Shown here: positions 17,128 to 26,064 of the stretch, in pieces
Numbering within the stretch: the stretch's first letter is position 1
How the letters are laid out: every line of letters starts with the position of its first letter
Origin: Nucisporomicrobium flavum
GTDB taxonomy: Bacteria; Actinomycetota; Actinomycetes; Mycobacteriales; Micromonosporaceae
Direction: 5' to 3'
Assembly: GCF_016464385.1 (NCBI RefSeq)
Contig: NZ_JADMLH010000002.1
Coordinates: 1 to 64,000 of the forward strand
DNA length: 64,000 bases
Made by a program: the position numbers and the translations under genes
The notes under the pieces: generated by a model
The model's database searches: none
The model's input: the letters and a program-made list of their open reading frames with translations, nothing else
Told to the model about the DNA's origin: nothing

Positions 17128-17478
17128 GCCCTAAGCGTGAGCAGGGAAGACGCTGATGCATCGCACGCAAGGTGCGACGCGGGCGGAACAGATTACCGAC
17201 AGTCGGCGTGCTGCTTGCCCGATACGCCGCAATTATGTCGACCTATGGGCGGGTGGCACGGGGTGATCGGCGCTCCTCGCTGTCCCGCGCGGCTCGGTCG
17301 CGGCCGCCGACTCCCGTCGCGGGCGCCGACTCCCGTCGGGGGCGCCGACTCCCGTCGCGGCCGAGCGCCTCGTCCGGCCCGATCGCACTGTCTGCGACCG
17401 ATCGCACTGTCCGCGGCTGGTCGGCTTTCCGTGGCCGATCGCCCTGTGTCTTCGGGCGGTCGGCTTTCCGCGGTCCCG
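17128..17478. other. repeat-rich non-coding region
   Basis: 351 bp between the flavohaemoglobin start and the end of the H1-tailed protein gene. After about 130 bp of ordinary upstream sequence it consists of short direct repeats: a 19-bp unit three times (17305-17361), CCGATCGCACTGTC twice and GGTCGGCTTTCCG twice (17378-17475). No credible gene. Confidence 0.7.
17305..17361. repeat. 19-bp tandem repeat, 3 copies
   Basis: Units at 17305, 17324 and 17343 share CGCCGACTCCCGTCG followed by four variable G/C bases. Further looser repeats follow to 17475. Confidence 0.85.
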
Positions 17479-18975
17479 TTATGCCGCTGCGGCCGTCCGG
17501 TAGAACAGGGTCGCCCGGGCAGCCACCGTGCCGGCTGCGGCTCGGCTGGTCAGTACCGCCGTGAGCAGGCTCGCGCCCGGGAAGAACCGATTGAGCCCGC
17601 GCAGCACCGTCCAGGCGCCGGCGTGGACGGCCACCATCCGGCCCAGACGCCAGAGCGCATCCGTGACGCCGCCGGCACCCTCGTACGAATGCTCCCGCGC
17701 AGCGGTCAGAGCGGCCTCCGCATCCTCCCGGGTGGGATGCACCCGGGTGAGAAGCAGCAGGTCGGCGGCCCGCGCCGGGTCGGCCGGATCAACGCCGTAA
17801 GCGGCGGCGACATGCAGCGAAAGCTCGGCATGCGCCAGCGCGGCGGCCCCCAGCAGCGTGAGCGGAGCGTACGAACCGGCGACGGCGCCAAAAACGCTGC
17901 CCACGGTGCCGAACCGCACGAACTGCTGTGCAGCCAGCCGGGCGAGTCCGTCCGGCGTCGCACCCGGGTACGCGTCCCGCATCCGGTCCGCCCACTCCTG
18001 CGCCTGCGGACCGAGCGTCTGCACGGCGGCGAGCGCGAGGAGCTCGGGGGAGTGACCGGGGTCGGCGATCAGGCGCGCCCAAGCCTCGGTGTGGGTGGCG
18101 GACTCGACGGGGCGGCTCTGAGCCGGGACACCGGAAGTCGCCGCGGAGGACTCGGCCGGACCGCCCGCCGCAACGGCGGTCCTCACCGGAGCGGTCGGCC
18201 CCGGCGCGGTGGTCGCCGGAGCGGTCGTCGCCGGCGTTGCGGGAGCGCTCGTGGCCGGTGCGGTGGTCGCCGGAGCGATCGTCGCCGACGTGGCCGGGGC
18301 GCTCGCCGGAGCGGTCGTCGCCGGCGTTGCGGGAGCGCTCGCCGGTGTGGCCTCATCCGCAGATGGAACAGTGGCGGTCGCCTGCTCCTCGGGGGTGGTC
18401 CCCTCGTCGGGGACCGTCGTCATGTCGGGCTCGACGAGCGCGGGGGCCACCTCGGCGGCGGCTGCTTTCAGGGCGTGCTTGAGCGGCGCGGTCTTCCTGG
18501 CAGGAGTCGCCTTCACGGCCTTCTTCACGGGCGTGTCTGCGCTGGCCTCCGGGGTCACCTTCTTGGCCGGGCCCGCCTTCTTCGCGGCTGCCGACTTCCT
18601 GGCAGGCGTGGGGTTCGTCACTGCCTTGGCCGGGGCTGCCTTCTTGGCCGGGCCGTCGGTCGCGCCGCTTCCGCCGCTGGGCGTGCGCTTGGCCGGCGGC
18701 TGGTTCGCCGGGTTGCGCCTCGCGGCGGGCTGCTGCCGGCGCGGTGGTGCGGGCGGTGTCGAGCCGTTGACCTGGGTGGACTCGTCTGCGGTTGGGTGGT
18801 CTGTGGCCGTACTCTTCCCTCGATCAACCGTGGGACCCGGTGGCCGGAACGTGATCGGCGGCGGCGTGGCCGGCGGTTTCCGGGCCGGCGGCGCGGAGGA
18901 TTCCTGCTGGTCAGGCGTGCTGAACGCGGCCCGGGGCGTCCGCGGGCGACGCCGCGGCGGCTGGTTCTCCTCCAT
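17479..18975 (-). CDS. histone H1-like tail + EcsC-like helical domain
   Basis: A 498-residue protein of two very different halves. Residues 1-about 300 are low complexity: basic and proline-rich at first, then Lys/Ala/Pro blocks like histone H1 or HctB tails (GPAKKAAPAKAVTNPTPARK), then alternating PATTAPAS repeats. Residues about 310-498 are a helical domain (EAWARLIADPGHSPELLALAAVQ, RFGTVGSVFGAVAGSYAPLTLLG, LSLHVAAAYGVDP, RGLNRFFPGASLLTAVLTSRAA) resembling EcsC-family membrane-associated proteins. The ATG at 18975 is chosen because the upstream extension is non-coding in character. The function is unknown; a link between nucleic acid or acidic wall polymer and membrane is possible. Confidence 0.75.
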   Translation of the reverse strand: MEENQPPRRRPRTPRAAFSTPDQQESSAPPARKPPATPPPITFRPPGPTVDRGKSTATDHPTADESTQVNGSTPPAPPRRQQPAARRNPANQPPAKRTPSGGSGATDGPAKKAAPAKAVTNPTPARKSAAAKKAGPAKKVTPEASADTPVKKAVKATPARKTAPLKHALKAAAAEVAPALVEPDMTTVPDEGTTPEEQATATVPSADEATPASAPATPATTAPASAPATSATIAPATTAPATSAPATPATTAPATTAPGPTAPVRTAVAAGGPAESSAATSGVPAQSRPVESATHTEAWARLIADPGHSPELLALAAVQTLGPQAQEWADRMRDAYPGATPDGLARLAAQQFVRFGTVGSVFGAVAGSYAPLTLLGAAALAHAELSLHVAAAYGVDPADPARAADLLLLTRVHPTREDAEAALTAAREHSYEGAGGVTDALWRLGRMVAVHAGAWTVLRGLNRFFPGASLLTAVLTSRAAAGTVAARATLFYRTAAAA

Positions 18976-19248
18976 GCCGTCGGAGCCTATCCTGACCGCG
19001 ACGGTTTCACCTGCTGGAAAGCGGTGTGGCCGATCGATTCGTATGTTCCGGATTCGAGCGGGCCCGCGCGGCTTGATCGACCGCCCCGTCCCGCGGGTCT
19101 CGAGGTCGGGCCGGCGGGGCCGGGCCGGGCCGGGCTCCGGGGCGCATCTGGCCTGGTCCGCCGGGGCGGCGCGCTGAGGGGCGAACCTCTTTGCCGGGCC
19201 GTCGGAGGGTCCGGTATCCTCAACCGTCGGTGGCCTGCAAGCCACCGA
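18976..19248. other. gap between H1-tailed protein and tRNA-Ser
   Basis: 273 bp with GC-rich short repeats (GGGCCGGGCCGGGCC near 19115-19140) and, just before the tRNA, a perfect 7-bp hairpin CGGTGGC/GCCACCG (19228-19247). No gene was found. It should carry the promoters of the protein gene (leftward) and the tRNAs (rightward). Confidence 0.4.
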
Positions 19249-19339
19249 GGAGACTTCGCCTAGTCTGGTCTATGGCGCCGCACTGCTAATGCGGTTGGGG
19301 GCTTATACCCCCTCCCGGGTTCGAATCCCGGAGTCTCCG
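19249..19339 (+). tRNA. tRNA-Ser(GCT)
   Basis: A 91-base class II tRNA. Acceptor GGAGACT (19249-19255) pairs with AGTCTCC (19332-19338), discriminator G. Anticodon loop CTGCTAA gives GCT, reading AGC/AGU serine codons. The long variable arm GGGGGCTTATACCCCC is typical of serine tRNAs. T-arm CCGGGTTCGAATCCCGG. No encoded CCA. Confidence 0.97.
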
Positions 19340-19375
19340 CGTGTGAAGCCGGTGTGTATGCTGGCGAAGCACCGA

Positions 19376-19448
19376 GCGCCCGTAGCTCAATGGATAGAGC
19401 ATCTGACTACGGATCAGAAGGTTAGGGGTTCGAGTCCCTTCGGGCGCA
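19376..19448 (+). tRNA. tRNA-Arg(ACG)
   Basis: A 73-base class I tRNA. Acceptor GCGCCCG (19376-19382) with CGGGCGC (19441-19447), discriminator A. Anticodon stem TCTGA/TCAGA with loop CTACGGA, anticodon ACG (A34 normally becomes inosine to read CGU/CGC/CGA). No encoded CCA. It lies 36 bp after tRNA-Ser, probably on one transcript. Confidence 0.97.
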
Positions 19449-19600
19449 CTTCTCGAGAAGGCCTCCACCAGCCGAAACGGCATGGGCGGGGGTCTTTCTC
19501 GCATTCACGGATCGTATTCATCGGTCGTGACATTGCCTCGGCTGAGTCGCCGGGTCGGCTCGCGCCGGCCGAAGGCTGCCGATGGACGGAGGGTGCTGCG

Positions 19601-19903
19601 ATGACCGCCTCGATCGGGATCTGGGCCCACGGCGATCTGACCGGTGACCACGTCCTGTACCGATGGGAAGCCGACCAGGACGCGGGCTTCGTGGCTTTCG
19701 AGGTGGCGACGCGCAGGTTCCGCCCGGCCGACGCCGGCGGGCGGCCGATCGGGGACCTGGTGCTCGACGTGGTCAGCGGGGACCTCACCGGGGCGGCTGA
19801 TGGGGTGAACCAGAGGTTGTTGAGTCAGGTGGTTGCCTCGATCCTGCGCGGATACGCCCGCGTCGGCGGGCCGCCGGCAACGGCGCATGCTTACTACCAC
19901 TGA
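19601..19903 (+). CDS. conserved-looking small hypothetical protein
   Basis: A 100-residue soluble protein. The ATG at 19601 follows GGAGGG at 9-base spacing, a strong site. The text (IGIWAHGDLTGDHVLYRWEADQDAGFVAFEVATRRFRPADAGGRPIGD) has normal coding composition with acidic and aromatic residues and no membrane segment or catalytic motif that I recognise. The last 10 bp overlap the convergent hydrolase gene. Confidence 0.7.
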   Translation: MTASIGIWAHGDLTGDHVLYRWEADQDAGFVAFEVATRRFRPADAGGRPIGDLVLDVVSGDLTGAADGVNQRLLSQVVASILRGYARVGGPPATAHAYYH

Positions 19904-20466
19904 CTCGCGGCGGGACGAGCCGCTCGCTTCCAGCCCGGCCACCCGATGGCGTCGAGGAAATCCTCGATGGCGGCCACGACCTGGCCCAGTACCGCGACCG
20001 ACTCCGTCAGCGGGCCCGGTACGTACATTCCGTGGTTTGCGCCTTCCACTTCCAGCACGTGAGGTGACAGCCGGCGGGCCAGGTTGCCGTCCCAGACCTC
20101 GTCGGCTGTGCCGCCGACCAGCAGGGACGGCGCCGTTGCTCGGCTCAGGGCGTCTGCCACCCAGGGGAACGTCAGCAACGGCGTCAGCCACACTGCGGGC
20201 AGGGACTTTTCCGCTGCGAGCGATGCCGCGTTGGTGCCGAGCGATTTGCCGATCAGCAGCGGGGCGGCGCCGGCGGCGTCGATGACGGGACCGATCTCAC
20301 CGGCGACCCAGCTCTCGATCTCGGGTTGGTCGTGCGGCGGGAACTCCCGCGACCATGAATGTCGATGGATCGTCGCCCCGCGCTGTTCCGCCACGTCTCC
20401 GGCGTACATGAGGAGAGGGGCGTACGGTCCGAACCGACCGCCGGGGATCACCACCGCGTCAGCCAT
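19894..20466 (-). CDS. alpha/beta hydrolase
   Basis: A 190-residue single-domain alpha/beta hydrolase. The nucleophile elbow is GKSLGT (Ser at about 95). The acid is probably in GGTADEVWDG and the His in EGANHGMYVPG, so the triad looks complete. The protein is shorter than most family members and lacks a lid. It starts with ATG at 20466 (MADAVVIPGGRFGPYAPLL). The substrate is unknown; small esters or amides are typical for this short group. Confidence 0.85.
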   Translation of the reverse strand: MADAVVIPGGRFGPYAPLLMYAGDVAEQRGATIHRHSWSREFPPHDQPEIESWVAGEIGPVIDAAGAAPLLIGKSLGTNAASLAAEKSLPAVWLTPLLTFPWVADALSRATAPSLLVGGTADEVWDGNLARRLSPHVLEVEGANHGMYVPGPLTESVAVLGQVVAAIEDFLDAIGWPGWKRAARPAASQW

Positions 20467-20559
20467 GCCGACGACCCTACTGAGGCAGCGCCAGGTTCAG
20501 GTCGGTTGCCGGCGCCGCGAATCGCTCACCTCGCCGGGCCGGTCACCGATGGCAGCGGC

Positions 20560-21735
20560 ATGGAACGTTTGTCTGTGGGGTCCGGGTCCAGCTGTTCGGA
20601 CGACGCCGCCGTCGCCGGTGCCGAGGCCGCTCGCGCTGCCGTGTCCGGGCTCGGCGGGGTCGAGCCCGGTCTGGTGATCGTGTACGCGTCCATCCGGTAC
20701 GCGTTCGACGAGCTGCTCGCCGCCGTCCGTGGCGTCACCGGGGACGTTCCCCTGGTCGGGGCCAGTTCCTCCGGGCAGCTCATCGAGGGCGAGTACCTGC
20801 CACCGAGTTCCGGGGTGAGCGTGATGGTGCTGGGTTCGGGCGTGTACCGGTTCGGCACCGCCGAGGTCAGCGGGATCGGCGCGGACATCGCGGGGTCAGG
20901 GCGGGAGCTCGCACGCCGGGCGCTGGACGCGGCCGGCGGTGACACCACGCCGCACAGCGCGCTGATGGTGCTGGCCGACGGCATGGCGGGCGACATGCAG
21001 AGCCTGCTCGCCGGGATGTACCGGGTCACCGGTGCACGCGTACCGGTGGTCGGCGGCGCTGCGGGAGACGACCGGACGTTCTCCGGCGCGTACGTGTTCT
21101 TCGGTGATCGGGCCCTGCGCGACGCCGCCGTGGCCGTCTGGATCGGTTCCGACCGTCCGCTGCGGGTTGTCGCCGGGCACGGCTGGCAGCCGCAGACGCT
21201 GCCGATGCTGGTCACGAAGGTGGACGGGATGGCGGTCGAGGAGATCGACGGCCGCCCGGCCGCCGACGTCTTCAACGAGGCGGTCGCCCGGGACGCGTCG
21301 GCCCGCTCCGAGTACTTCGAGGGCACCTATGAGGGGTGGCACACGGGGCACTCGTTCGGTCTCATCGAGCCCGACGGCACCCAGCTGATCCGCGGCGGCT
21401 TCGTCGGTCAGGACGGGGTGCTGCGGACCTTCGTGCCGCTGCCCGAGTACTGCGCGGTGCAGATCGTCTCCGCCGACCAGGACGACCTGCTGACGGCCAG
21501 CGAACAGGTGGTGGAGGAAGCGCTGGACGGCATCGCCGACCCCGCGGTCATGCTCGTGTTCAGCTGCATCGCCCGCAGCGACCTGCTCGGTGACCGGGCC
21601 GCCGAGGAGGCGGCCCGGCTGCACAAGGCCGCGGGCCAGGTCGCCACCTTCGGCTATTACACGTACGGCGAGTTCGCCCGGAGCAACGGCGTCGCCGGGT
21701 ACCACAACGCCACCCTCACCGCCATCGCGCTGTAG
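20560..21735 (+). CDS. FIST-domain sensory protein
   Basis: A 391-residue soluble protein with FIST N (GLVIVYASIRYAFDELLAAVRGVTGDVPLVGASSSGQLIEGEY) and FIST C (EYFEGTYEGWHTGHSFGLIEPDG, LVFSCIARSDLLGDRAAEEAA, ATFGYYTYGEFARS) domains. FIST proteins bind small ligands; some bind haem and report nitric oxide (NosP) to kinases or c-di-GMP enzymes. The next gene, 34 bp downstream, is a GAF-PAS-GGDEF-EAL protein, which supports a sensor-effector pair. The start ATG at 20560 is the best of several; the frame is open upstream. Confidence 0.88.
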   Translation: MERLSVGSGSSCSDDAAVAGAEAARAAVSGLGGVEPGLVIVYASIRYAFDELLAAVRGVTGDVPLVGASSSGQLIEGEYLPPSSGVSVMVLGSGVYRFGTAEVSGIGADIAGSGRELARRALDAAGGDTTPHSALMVLADGMAGDMQSLLAGMYRVTGARVPVVGGAAGDDRTFSGAYVFFGDRALRDAAVAVWIGSDRPLRVVAGHGWQPQTLPMLVTKVDGMAVEEIDGRPAADVFNEAVARDASARSEYFEGTYEGWHTGHSFGLIEPDGTQLIRGGFVGQDGVLRTFVPLPEYCAVQIVSADQDDLLTASEQVVEEALDGIADPAVMLVFSCIARSDLLGDRAAEEAARLHKAAGQVATFGYYTYGEFARSNGVAGYHNATLTAIAL

Positions 21736-21769
21736 GGCACCGGGCGACTCGTACAGGAGGGGAATCACC

Positions 21770-24418
21770 ATGTCCGGACAGCATGAGGCCGACCGGCTCC
21801 GGGAGCAGCTGGCTGCCGCGACGGCCGCCACCCGCGACGCGTACCGGCACACCTCGCGCCTGATCCGGGTGCTCACCGTGCTGGGCCGGCCGTCGTCGCC
21901 CGCCGAGCTGGTGGACGAGACGTTGAACGTGCTGTCCCAGATCTACGCCGCCGATGTCGCCGCCATGGTGCAGACGACGGGCGGCCGGCTGCGGGTGACC
22001 AGCGCCTGCGGGATCCCCGAGCGCGATGCGGCGTACACGACAGGGTGGCCGCTCGCCGGCGGCGCGGCGGAGGCGCTGGCCACCGGCCGGGTCGTCGCCC
22101 GGACCGGCGCGGACCTGGACCCGGCCGCCGACCTGCCGCCGACGTTGGCCGACCTGGCGCCGGGTTCGGCGTGCTGGGTGCCGGTGGGCGAGGCGGGCGC
22201 GGACGAGCTGCTGGTGATGTACCGGCTCAGCGAAGCCGGCTTCCCGCCGGGCGACCTGCCGGTGCTCGGCTCGGTGGCGGCCCGGCTCGGGCTGGCCGTG
22301 GAGGCCCGCCGGCGCAGCGCCGCCGTGGAGGACCTTGCGACGTTCGGTCACCGGCTCTCCAGCCGGCTGGACCTGCCGTCGCTCTACGCGGAGGCCGTAC
22401 GCCTGTTGCCGACGCTGGTCGACGCGGACCACGCCGGTGTCGCGCGGGTCGACGGCGACGTCGCGTATCTCTGCGCCGCCAGCGACGTCTCCGGTACGCC
22501 GGGGCCGGGCGAGCCGATCCCGCTCACCGATCTGATCGGCTGGGACGCCCTCCGGGCCGGTGAACCGTACGCCGGGCAGTACGACGGCCCACCCGTCGGC
22601 GGGTCCGTGCTGGCCGTCCCGATCGTGCGTGAGGGCTCGCCGACCATCGTGCTCTACGCGCTGCGCCGCGATCACCGGCCGTTCCGTCGCGACGCCCTCG
22701 AGTCGGCGACCATCTTCGGCACCTACGTCAGCGGCGCCATGACCAACGCGGAGCTGTACCGGGCCCTCGGTCGCAGCGAGAACCAGCTCCGGCTGATCAC
22801 GGACTCGGTCAGCGACCTGATCGCGGTGGTCGACGCCGAGGGCCGGTTCGGGTACGCCTCCCCGTCGCACGAACGCGAGCTCGGCCTCGTGCCGCAGGCG
22901 TTGCTGGGCACCGCGGTGATCGACCTCGTGCACACCGCGGACCGGCCGGCCCTGGCCGCGGCGCTCGCCCGGCCGTCGGACGCCGCCAAGGTGGAGTACC
23001 GGCTCGGTATCGGTGAGGACTCCTGGGTGTGGGTGGAGAGCGCGCTGCGCCCGGTGCCGGACGAGGGCACGCTGGTGCTCTCGTCCCGGGTCATCGACGA
23101 GCGGCGCCGGCTCGAGGACGAGCTGCGCCGGCGTGCCACCCACGACCCGCTGACCGACCTCGCCAACCGGGCGCTCGTCGGCGAACGGCTGGACGCGGCG
23201 CTCGGCCGCGACGGCGACGACCACGTCGGGCTGCTCTTCTGCGACCTCGACAAGTTCAAGGACGTCAACGACCGGCTCGGTCACGAGGCGGGCGACGAAC
23301 TGCTGGTCCGCGTGGCCGACCGGCTGCGCGGGTGCGTACGCTCCGTCGACCTGCTCGCCCGGTTCGGCGGCGACGAGTTCGTCGTGCTCCTCGACGGCAT
23401 CGCGGACCTGGACGGCGTCACCGACATCGGCGACCGGGTGGTCCGGGCGCTCGAGTCGCCGTTCTGGCTGCACGGCGAGTGGGTGGAAGTCTCCGCGAGC
23501 GTCGGCGGTGTGCTCGGCACCCGCGGCCGGTCCCAGGCGAGCGCGATGCTGCGCGACGCCGACGCCGCCATGTACGCCGCCAAGAACGCCGGCCGCGGCC
23601 GCGTGCGGGTGTTCGACGAGGACGCGTCGCAGCACAGCCTCGGCCGGCTCGAACTCCGCTCCGACCTGGCCCAGGCACTCGCCCGCGACGAGCTGACGAT
23701 CCACTACCAGCCGATCGTCGAGCTGGCCGGCCGGCGGATCATCGGCTTCGAGGCGCTCTGCCGCTGGACCCACCCGCGCCACGGCCCGGTGCCGCCGGAC
23801 GAGTTCATCCCGCTGGCGGAGGAGACCGGCGCCATCGTCGGCATCGGCGAGTGGGTGCTCGGCGAGGCCTGCCGCCGGCTGGTCGAATGGCAGCGACTGC
23901 CCGGGTACGAGCACCTGCGCATGAGCGTCAACCTGTCCCCGGTCCAGCTCGAGCAGCCCGAGGCGGCCGGACACACGCTCGGCGTCATCGCGGCCGCCGG
24001 AGCGAACCCGTCGCACGTGTGGCTCGAGATCACCGAGCACAGCTCGATCCGCCAGGACGTCACCGCGTTCGCGACCACGCTGCGCGCGGCCGGGGTGCAT
24101 TTCGCCCTCGACGACTTCGGCATGGCGTACTCGAACCTCAGCCACCTCAAACGGCTGCCGGTGGAGATCCTGAAGATCGACAAGTCCTTCGTGGACGGAC
24201 TGGCGGCCGACACCGACCGCGGCATCGTCCGGGCGGTGCTGGGGATCGCCGACTCGCTGGGACTGGCCGTGGTGGCCGAGGGCATCGAGACGGAGGAGCA
24301 GCGGGCCGAGCTGCTGGGGCTGGACTGCCAGCAGGGCCAGGGCTACCTGTTCTCCCGCCCGATTCCCCCGGAGGAAGTCGTGGCGCTGCTGCGTACGGGA
24401 TCGCTCATCGCGGCATGA
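21770..24418 (+). CDS. GAF-GAF-PAS-GGDEF-EAL c-di-GMP enzyme
   Basis: An 882-residue soluble protein. The order is a short coiled-coil, GAF (about 25-170), second GAF (about 185-325), PAS (about 335-440), GGDEF (about 455-610) and EAL (about 625-875). The cyclase site is canonical (RFGGDEFVVL, GGDEF at 533-537). The phosphodiesterase has EAL at 661-663 and DDFG at 781-784; the usual DDFGTGYSS reads DDFGMAYSN, a mild change. Both activities may exist. The ATG follows AGGAGGGG, one of the best ribosome sites in the window. Probably cotranscribed with the FIST gene. Confidence 0.95.
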   Translation: MSGQHEADRLREQLAAATAATRDAYRHTSRLIRVLTVLGRPSSPAELVDETLNVLSQIYAADVAAMVQTTGGRLRVTSACGIPERDAAYTTGWPLAGGAAEALATGRVVARTGADLDPAADLPPTLADLAPGSACWVPVGEAGADELLVMYRLSEAGFPPGDLPVLGSVAARLGLAVEARRRSAAVEDLATFGHRLSSRLDLPSLYAEAVRLLPTLVDADHAGVARVDGDVAYLCAASDVSGTPGPGEPIPLTDLIGWDALRAGEPYAGQYDGPPVGGSVLAVPIVREGSPTIVLYALRRDHRPFRRDALESATIFGTYVSGAMTNAELYRALGRSENQLRLITDSVSDLIAVVDAEGRFGYASPSHERELGLVPQALLGTAVIDLVHTADRPALAAALARPSDAAKVEYRLGIGEDSWVWVESALRPVPDEGTLVLSSRVIDERRRLEDELRRRATHDPLTDLANRALVGERLDAALGRDGDDHVGLLFCDLDKFKDVNDRLGHEAGDELLVRVADRLRGCVRSVDLLARFGGDEFVVLLDGIADLDGVTDIGDRVVRALESPFWLHGEWVEVSASVGGVLGTRGRSQASAMLRDADAAMYAAKNAGRGRVRVFDEDASQHSLGRLELRSDLAQALARDELTIHYQPIVELAGRRIIGFEALCRWTHPRHGPVPPDEFIPLAEETGAIVGIGEWVLGEACRRLVEWQRLPGYEHLRMSVNLSPVQLEQPEAAGHTLGVIAAAGANPSHVWLEITEHSSIRQDVTAFATTLRAAGVHFALDDFGMAYSNLSHLKRLPVEILKIDKSFVDGLAADTDRGIVRAVLGIADSLGLAVVAEGIETEEQRAELLGLDCQQGQGYLFSRPIPPEEVVALLRTGSLIAA

Positions 24419-24438
24419 AGGGCAGGTAGCGTGCCGGC

Positions 24439-25593
24439 GTGACCACCCACTTCACCGCCGCGTACGCCGACGGCTGGGCCGGCGCCGTCGTCAACCCGCT
24501 GACTCGTGCGGAGGCGGAACGGCGGGACGCCGACGGAATCCCGTACGCCGTGCTGCTCCTGGCCGGCGGCCGCCCGCGCGTACTGGTGCACGTTTCCTGG
24601 GCGGACGCCTACGTCGGCGTCGTCGTGCACGGAGACGACGGCCGGCGGACCGCTTCGCTGGACCTGCGCCGTACGCCGACCGGCGATCTGTTCCTCCGCG
24701 AACGCCGGGAGTGGCCGGACGGCGACGGGCCCGCCGCGCCCCGGCATGCCACCACCTGGACGCTCGCCGGCCGCCGCGAGGACCTCGACCAGCCCGCGGG
24801 AGATGGGGGCGGAAGCTCGCGGGACTGGAGGGACGAACAACCCCCGCGCGTGGCGCCGTTTCCGTTCGGCGCATGGGATGAACTGCTGAAACTCGCCGGA
24901 CTCGGCCGCGCCGCCGTGACCGACGCACCGGATCATGACCTTCCGGTCGTGACCGCTGCCGAGCCGCCCTGGCACCCACCTCGCCCTGCGGCGCCGCGGG
25001 ACCTCGCGCTGCTGTTCACCGTCGGCGCCACAGTGACGTTCGGGGTCGTCGACCTGGTTCCGGCCGGTTCGGTACGGCTCACCTCGGGCCGGCTGGTGGC
25101 TGCCGACCCCAGTTCGATCGGTGCGACGCCGGAACCGCCGTACGCGGTGACGGTTGCGCCCGGCACATACCCAGTGACCGTCTCGCGGGTGCGATCCGCC
25201 GACCGGCCGGACCGGCCGCGGGTGGCGGCGGCGCGGCTCGAGGTCAGCGACCGGCCGGTGGTGCGCTGGGAGCTCGCGCTGCAGGACGGTCAGAGCGTGC
25301 TGGACCTGGGGAACGGGGAATTCTACGGGTTCGGTGTGGACAGCGGGCTGGCGTCCTTCGCCGACGCGGACCTGTGGCGGTCGTTGAGCGAACGGGACCA
25401 CGACGGCTGTGATGCGTGGGAGGACGACTGGCTGGAGCATGGGCGGGTGGCCGGGGAGCAGCAGTTCGTGGTGGTGGAGGCGGGCGGGATGGTGGCCTGG
25501 CCGAGCGGGTGGGGGGACGGGTCGTATCCGACCTGGATCGGGTACGACGATGCCGGGTCGGTGGTGTGTTTCGTGGCGGACATGCGCCTGTAG
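24439..25593 (+). CDS. DUF4241-domain protein
   Basis: A 384-residue soluble protein. The last about 190 residues match the DUF4241 pattern (PAGSVRLTSGRLVAADPSS, PPYAVTVAPGTYPVTVSRV, RVAAARLEVSDRPVVRWELALQDGQ, GFGVDSGLASFAD). The N-terminal part (PYAVLLLAGGRPRVLVHVSWADAYVGV) has no recognised domain. DUF4241 proteins occur beside polymorphic toxin loci and are proposed immunity-like proteins in SUKH-type contexts, so the nearby Rhs locus (on the opposite strand) may be relevant. GTG start 20 bp after the previous stop codon. Confidence 0.8.
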   Translation: MTTHFTAAYADGWAGAVVNPLTRAEAERRDADGIPYAVLLLAGGRPRVLVHVSWADAYVGVVVHGDDGRRTASLDLRRTPTGDLFLRERREWPDGDGPAAPRHATTWTLAGRREDLDQPAGDGGGSSRDWRDEQPPRVAPFPFGAWDELLKLAGLGRAAVTDAPDHDLPVVTAAEPPWHPPRPAAPRDLALLFTVGATVTFGVVDLVPAGSVRLTSGRLVAADPSSIGATPEPPYAVTVAPGTYPVTVSRVRSADRPDRPRVAAARLEVSDRPVVRWELALQDGQSVLDLGNGEFYGFGVDSGLASFADADLWRSLSERDHDGCDAWEDDWLEHGRVAGEQQFVVVEAGGMVAWPSGWGDGSYPTWIGYDDAGSVVCFVADMRL

Positions 25594-25611
25594 ACCATCC
25601 GTGAACTCCCA

Positions 25612-26064
25612 CTACCGACTGACTCGATAGCAGATCCCGGTGATGGTCACCTCGTTTCCCGCCACGGTCACCTCGTCGAAAGAGTTCAGCAGATAATCGT
25701 TGACCTCCTGGGCGCCCGACGCCCAGACGTTGAGGATCTCAATCGCCAGATAAACCTTCAAGAATTCCGAGGCGAGCGGCGTGTGATCGCGCAGCAACGT
25801 CTCCAGTGGTGGCCAACCGGCGCGCATCACCGCCACGTCGACGCCCTCGTCCTCCGTGCCGACGGCCGCGATGTCTTCCTGGAGCTCCGCCACGCATTGC
25901 CGGTATTGCGGCTCGGTGCGATCGCAGAACTCCCGTATGGCCAGACGCAGGGAGTATCGCAGGGGAGTCTCTCCTGCGATCGGCTGGCCGAAGTTCATCG
26001 GTCGCGCGATGACCCGGTCGCCGGGCACGCGCTTCGCGCCTATGTCGAAGTAGGCGAGCGTCAT
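25612..26064 (-). CDS. putative immunity protein of the Rhs locus
   Basis: A 150-residue soluble protein, no recognised domain (TLAYFDIGAKRVPGDRVIARPMNFGQ, then helical acidic stretches, EILNVWASGAQEVNDYLLNSFDE). The ATG at 26064 overlaps the stop codon of the Rhs toxin frame (ATGA), and GAGG lies 9 bases upstream. A small acidic gene tightly coupled to the 3' end of an rhs gene is the standard position of the cognate immunity gene. Function is inferred from position only. Confidence 0.75.
   Translation of the reverse strand: MTLAYFDIGAKRVPGDRVIARPMNFGQPIAGETPLRYSLRLAIREFCDRTEPQYRQCVAELQEDIAAVGTEDEGVDVAVMRAGWPPLETLLRDHTPLASEFLKVYLAIEILNVWASGAQEVNDYLLNSFDEVTVAGNEVTITGICYRVSR

Noticed and set aside
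17305..17475. Short direct repeats resembling a CRISPR array
   Set aside because: Units are 19 bp with no unique spacers and no cas genes.
19289..19600. N-terminal extension of the 100-residue protein across both tRNA genes
   Set aside because: It would translate tRNA-Ser and tRNA-Arg; the ATG at 19601 has a strong ribosome site.
21716..24145. 809-codon antisense frame over the GGDEF-EAL gene
   Set aside because: Composition is typical of a shadow frame and the plus-strand gene has perfect family motifs.
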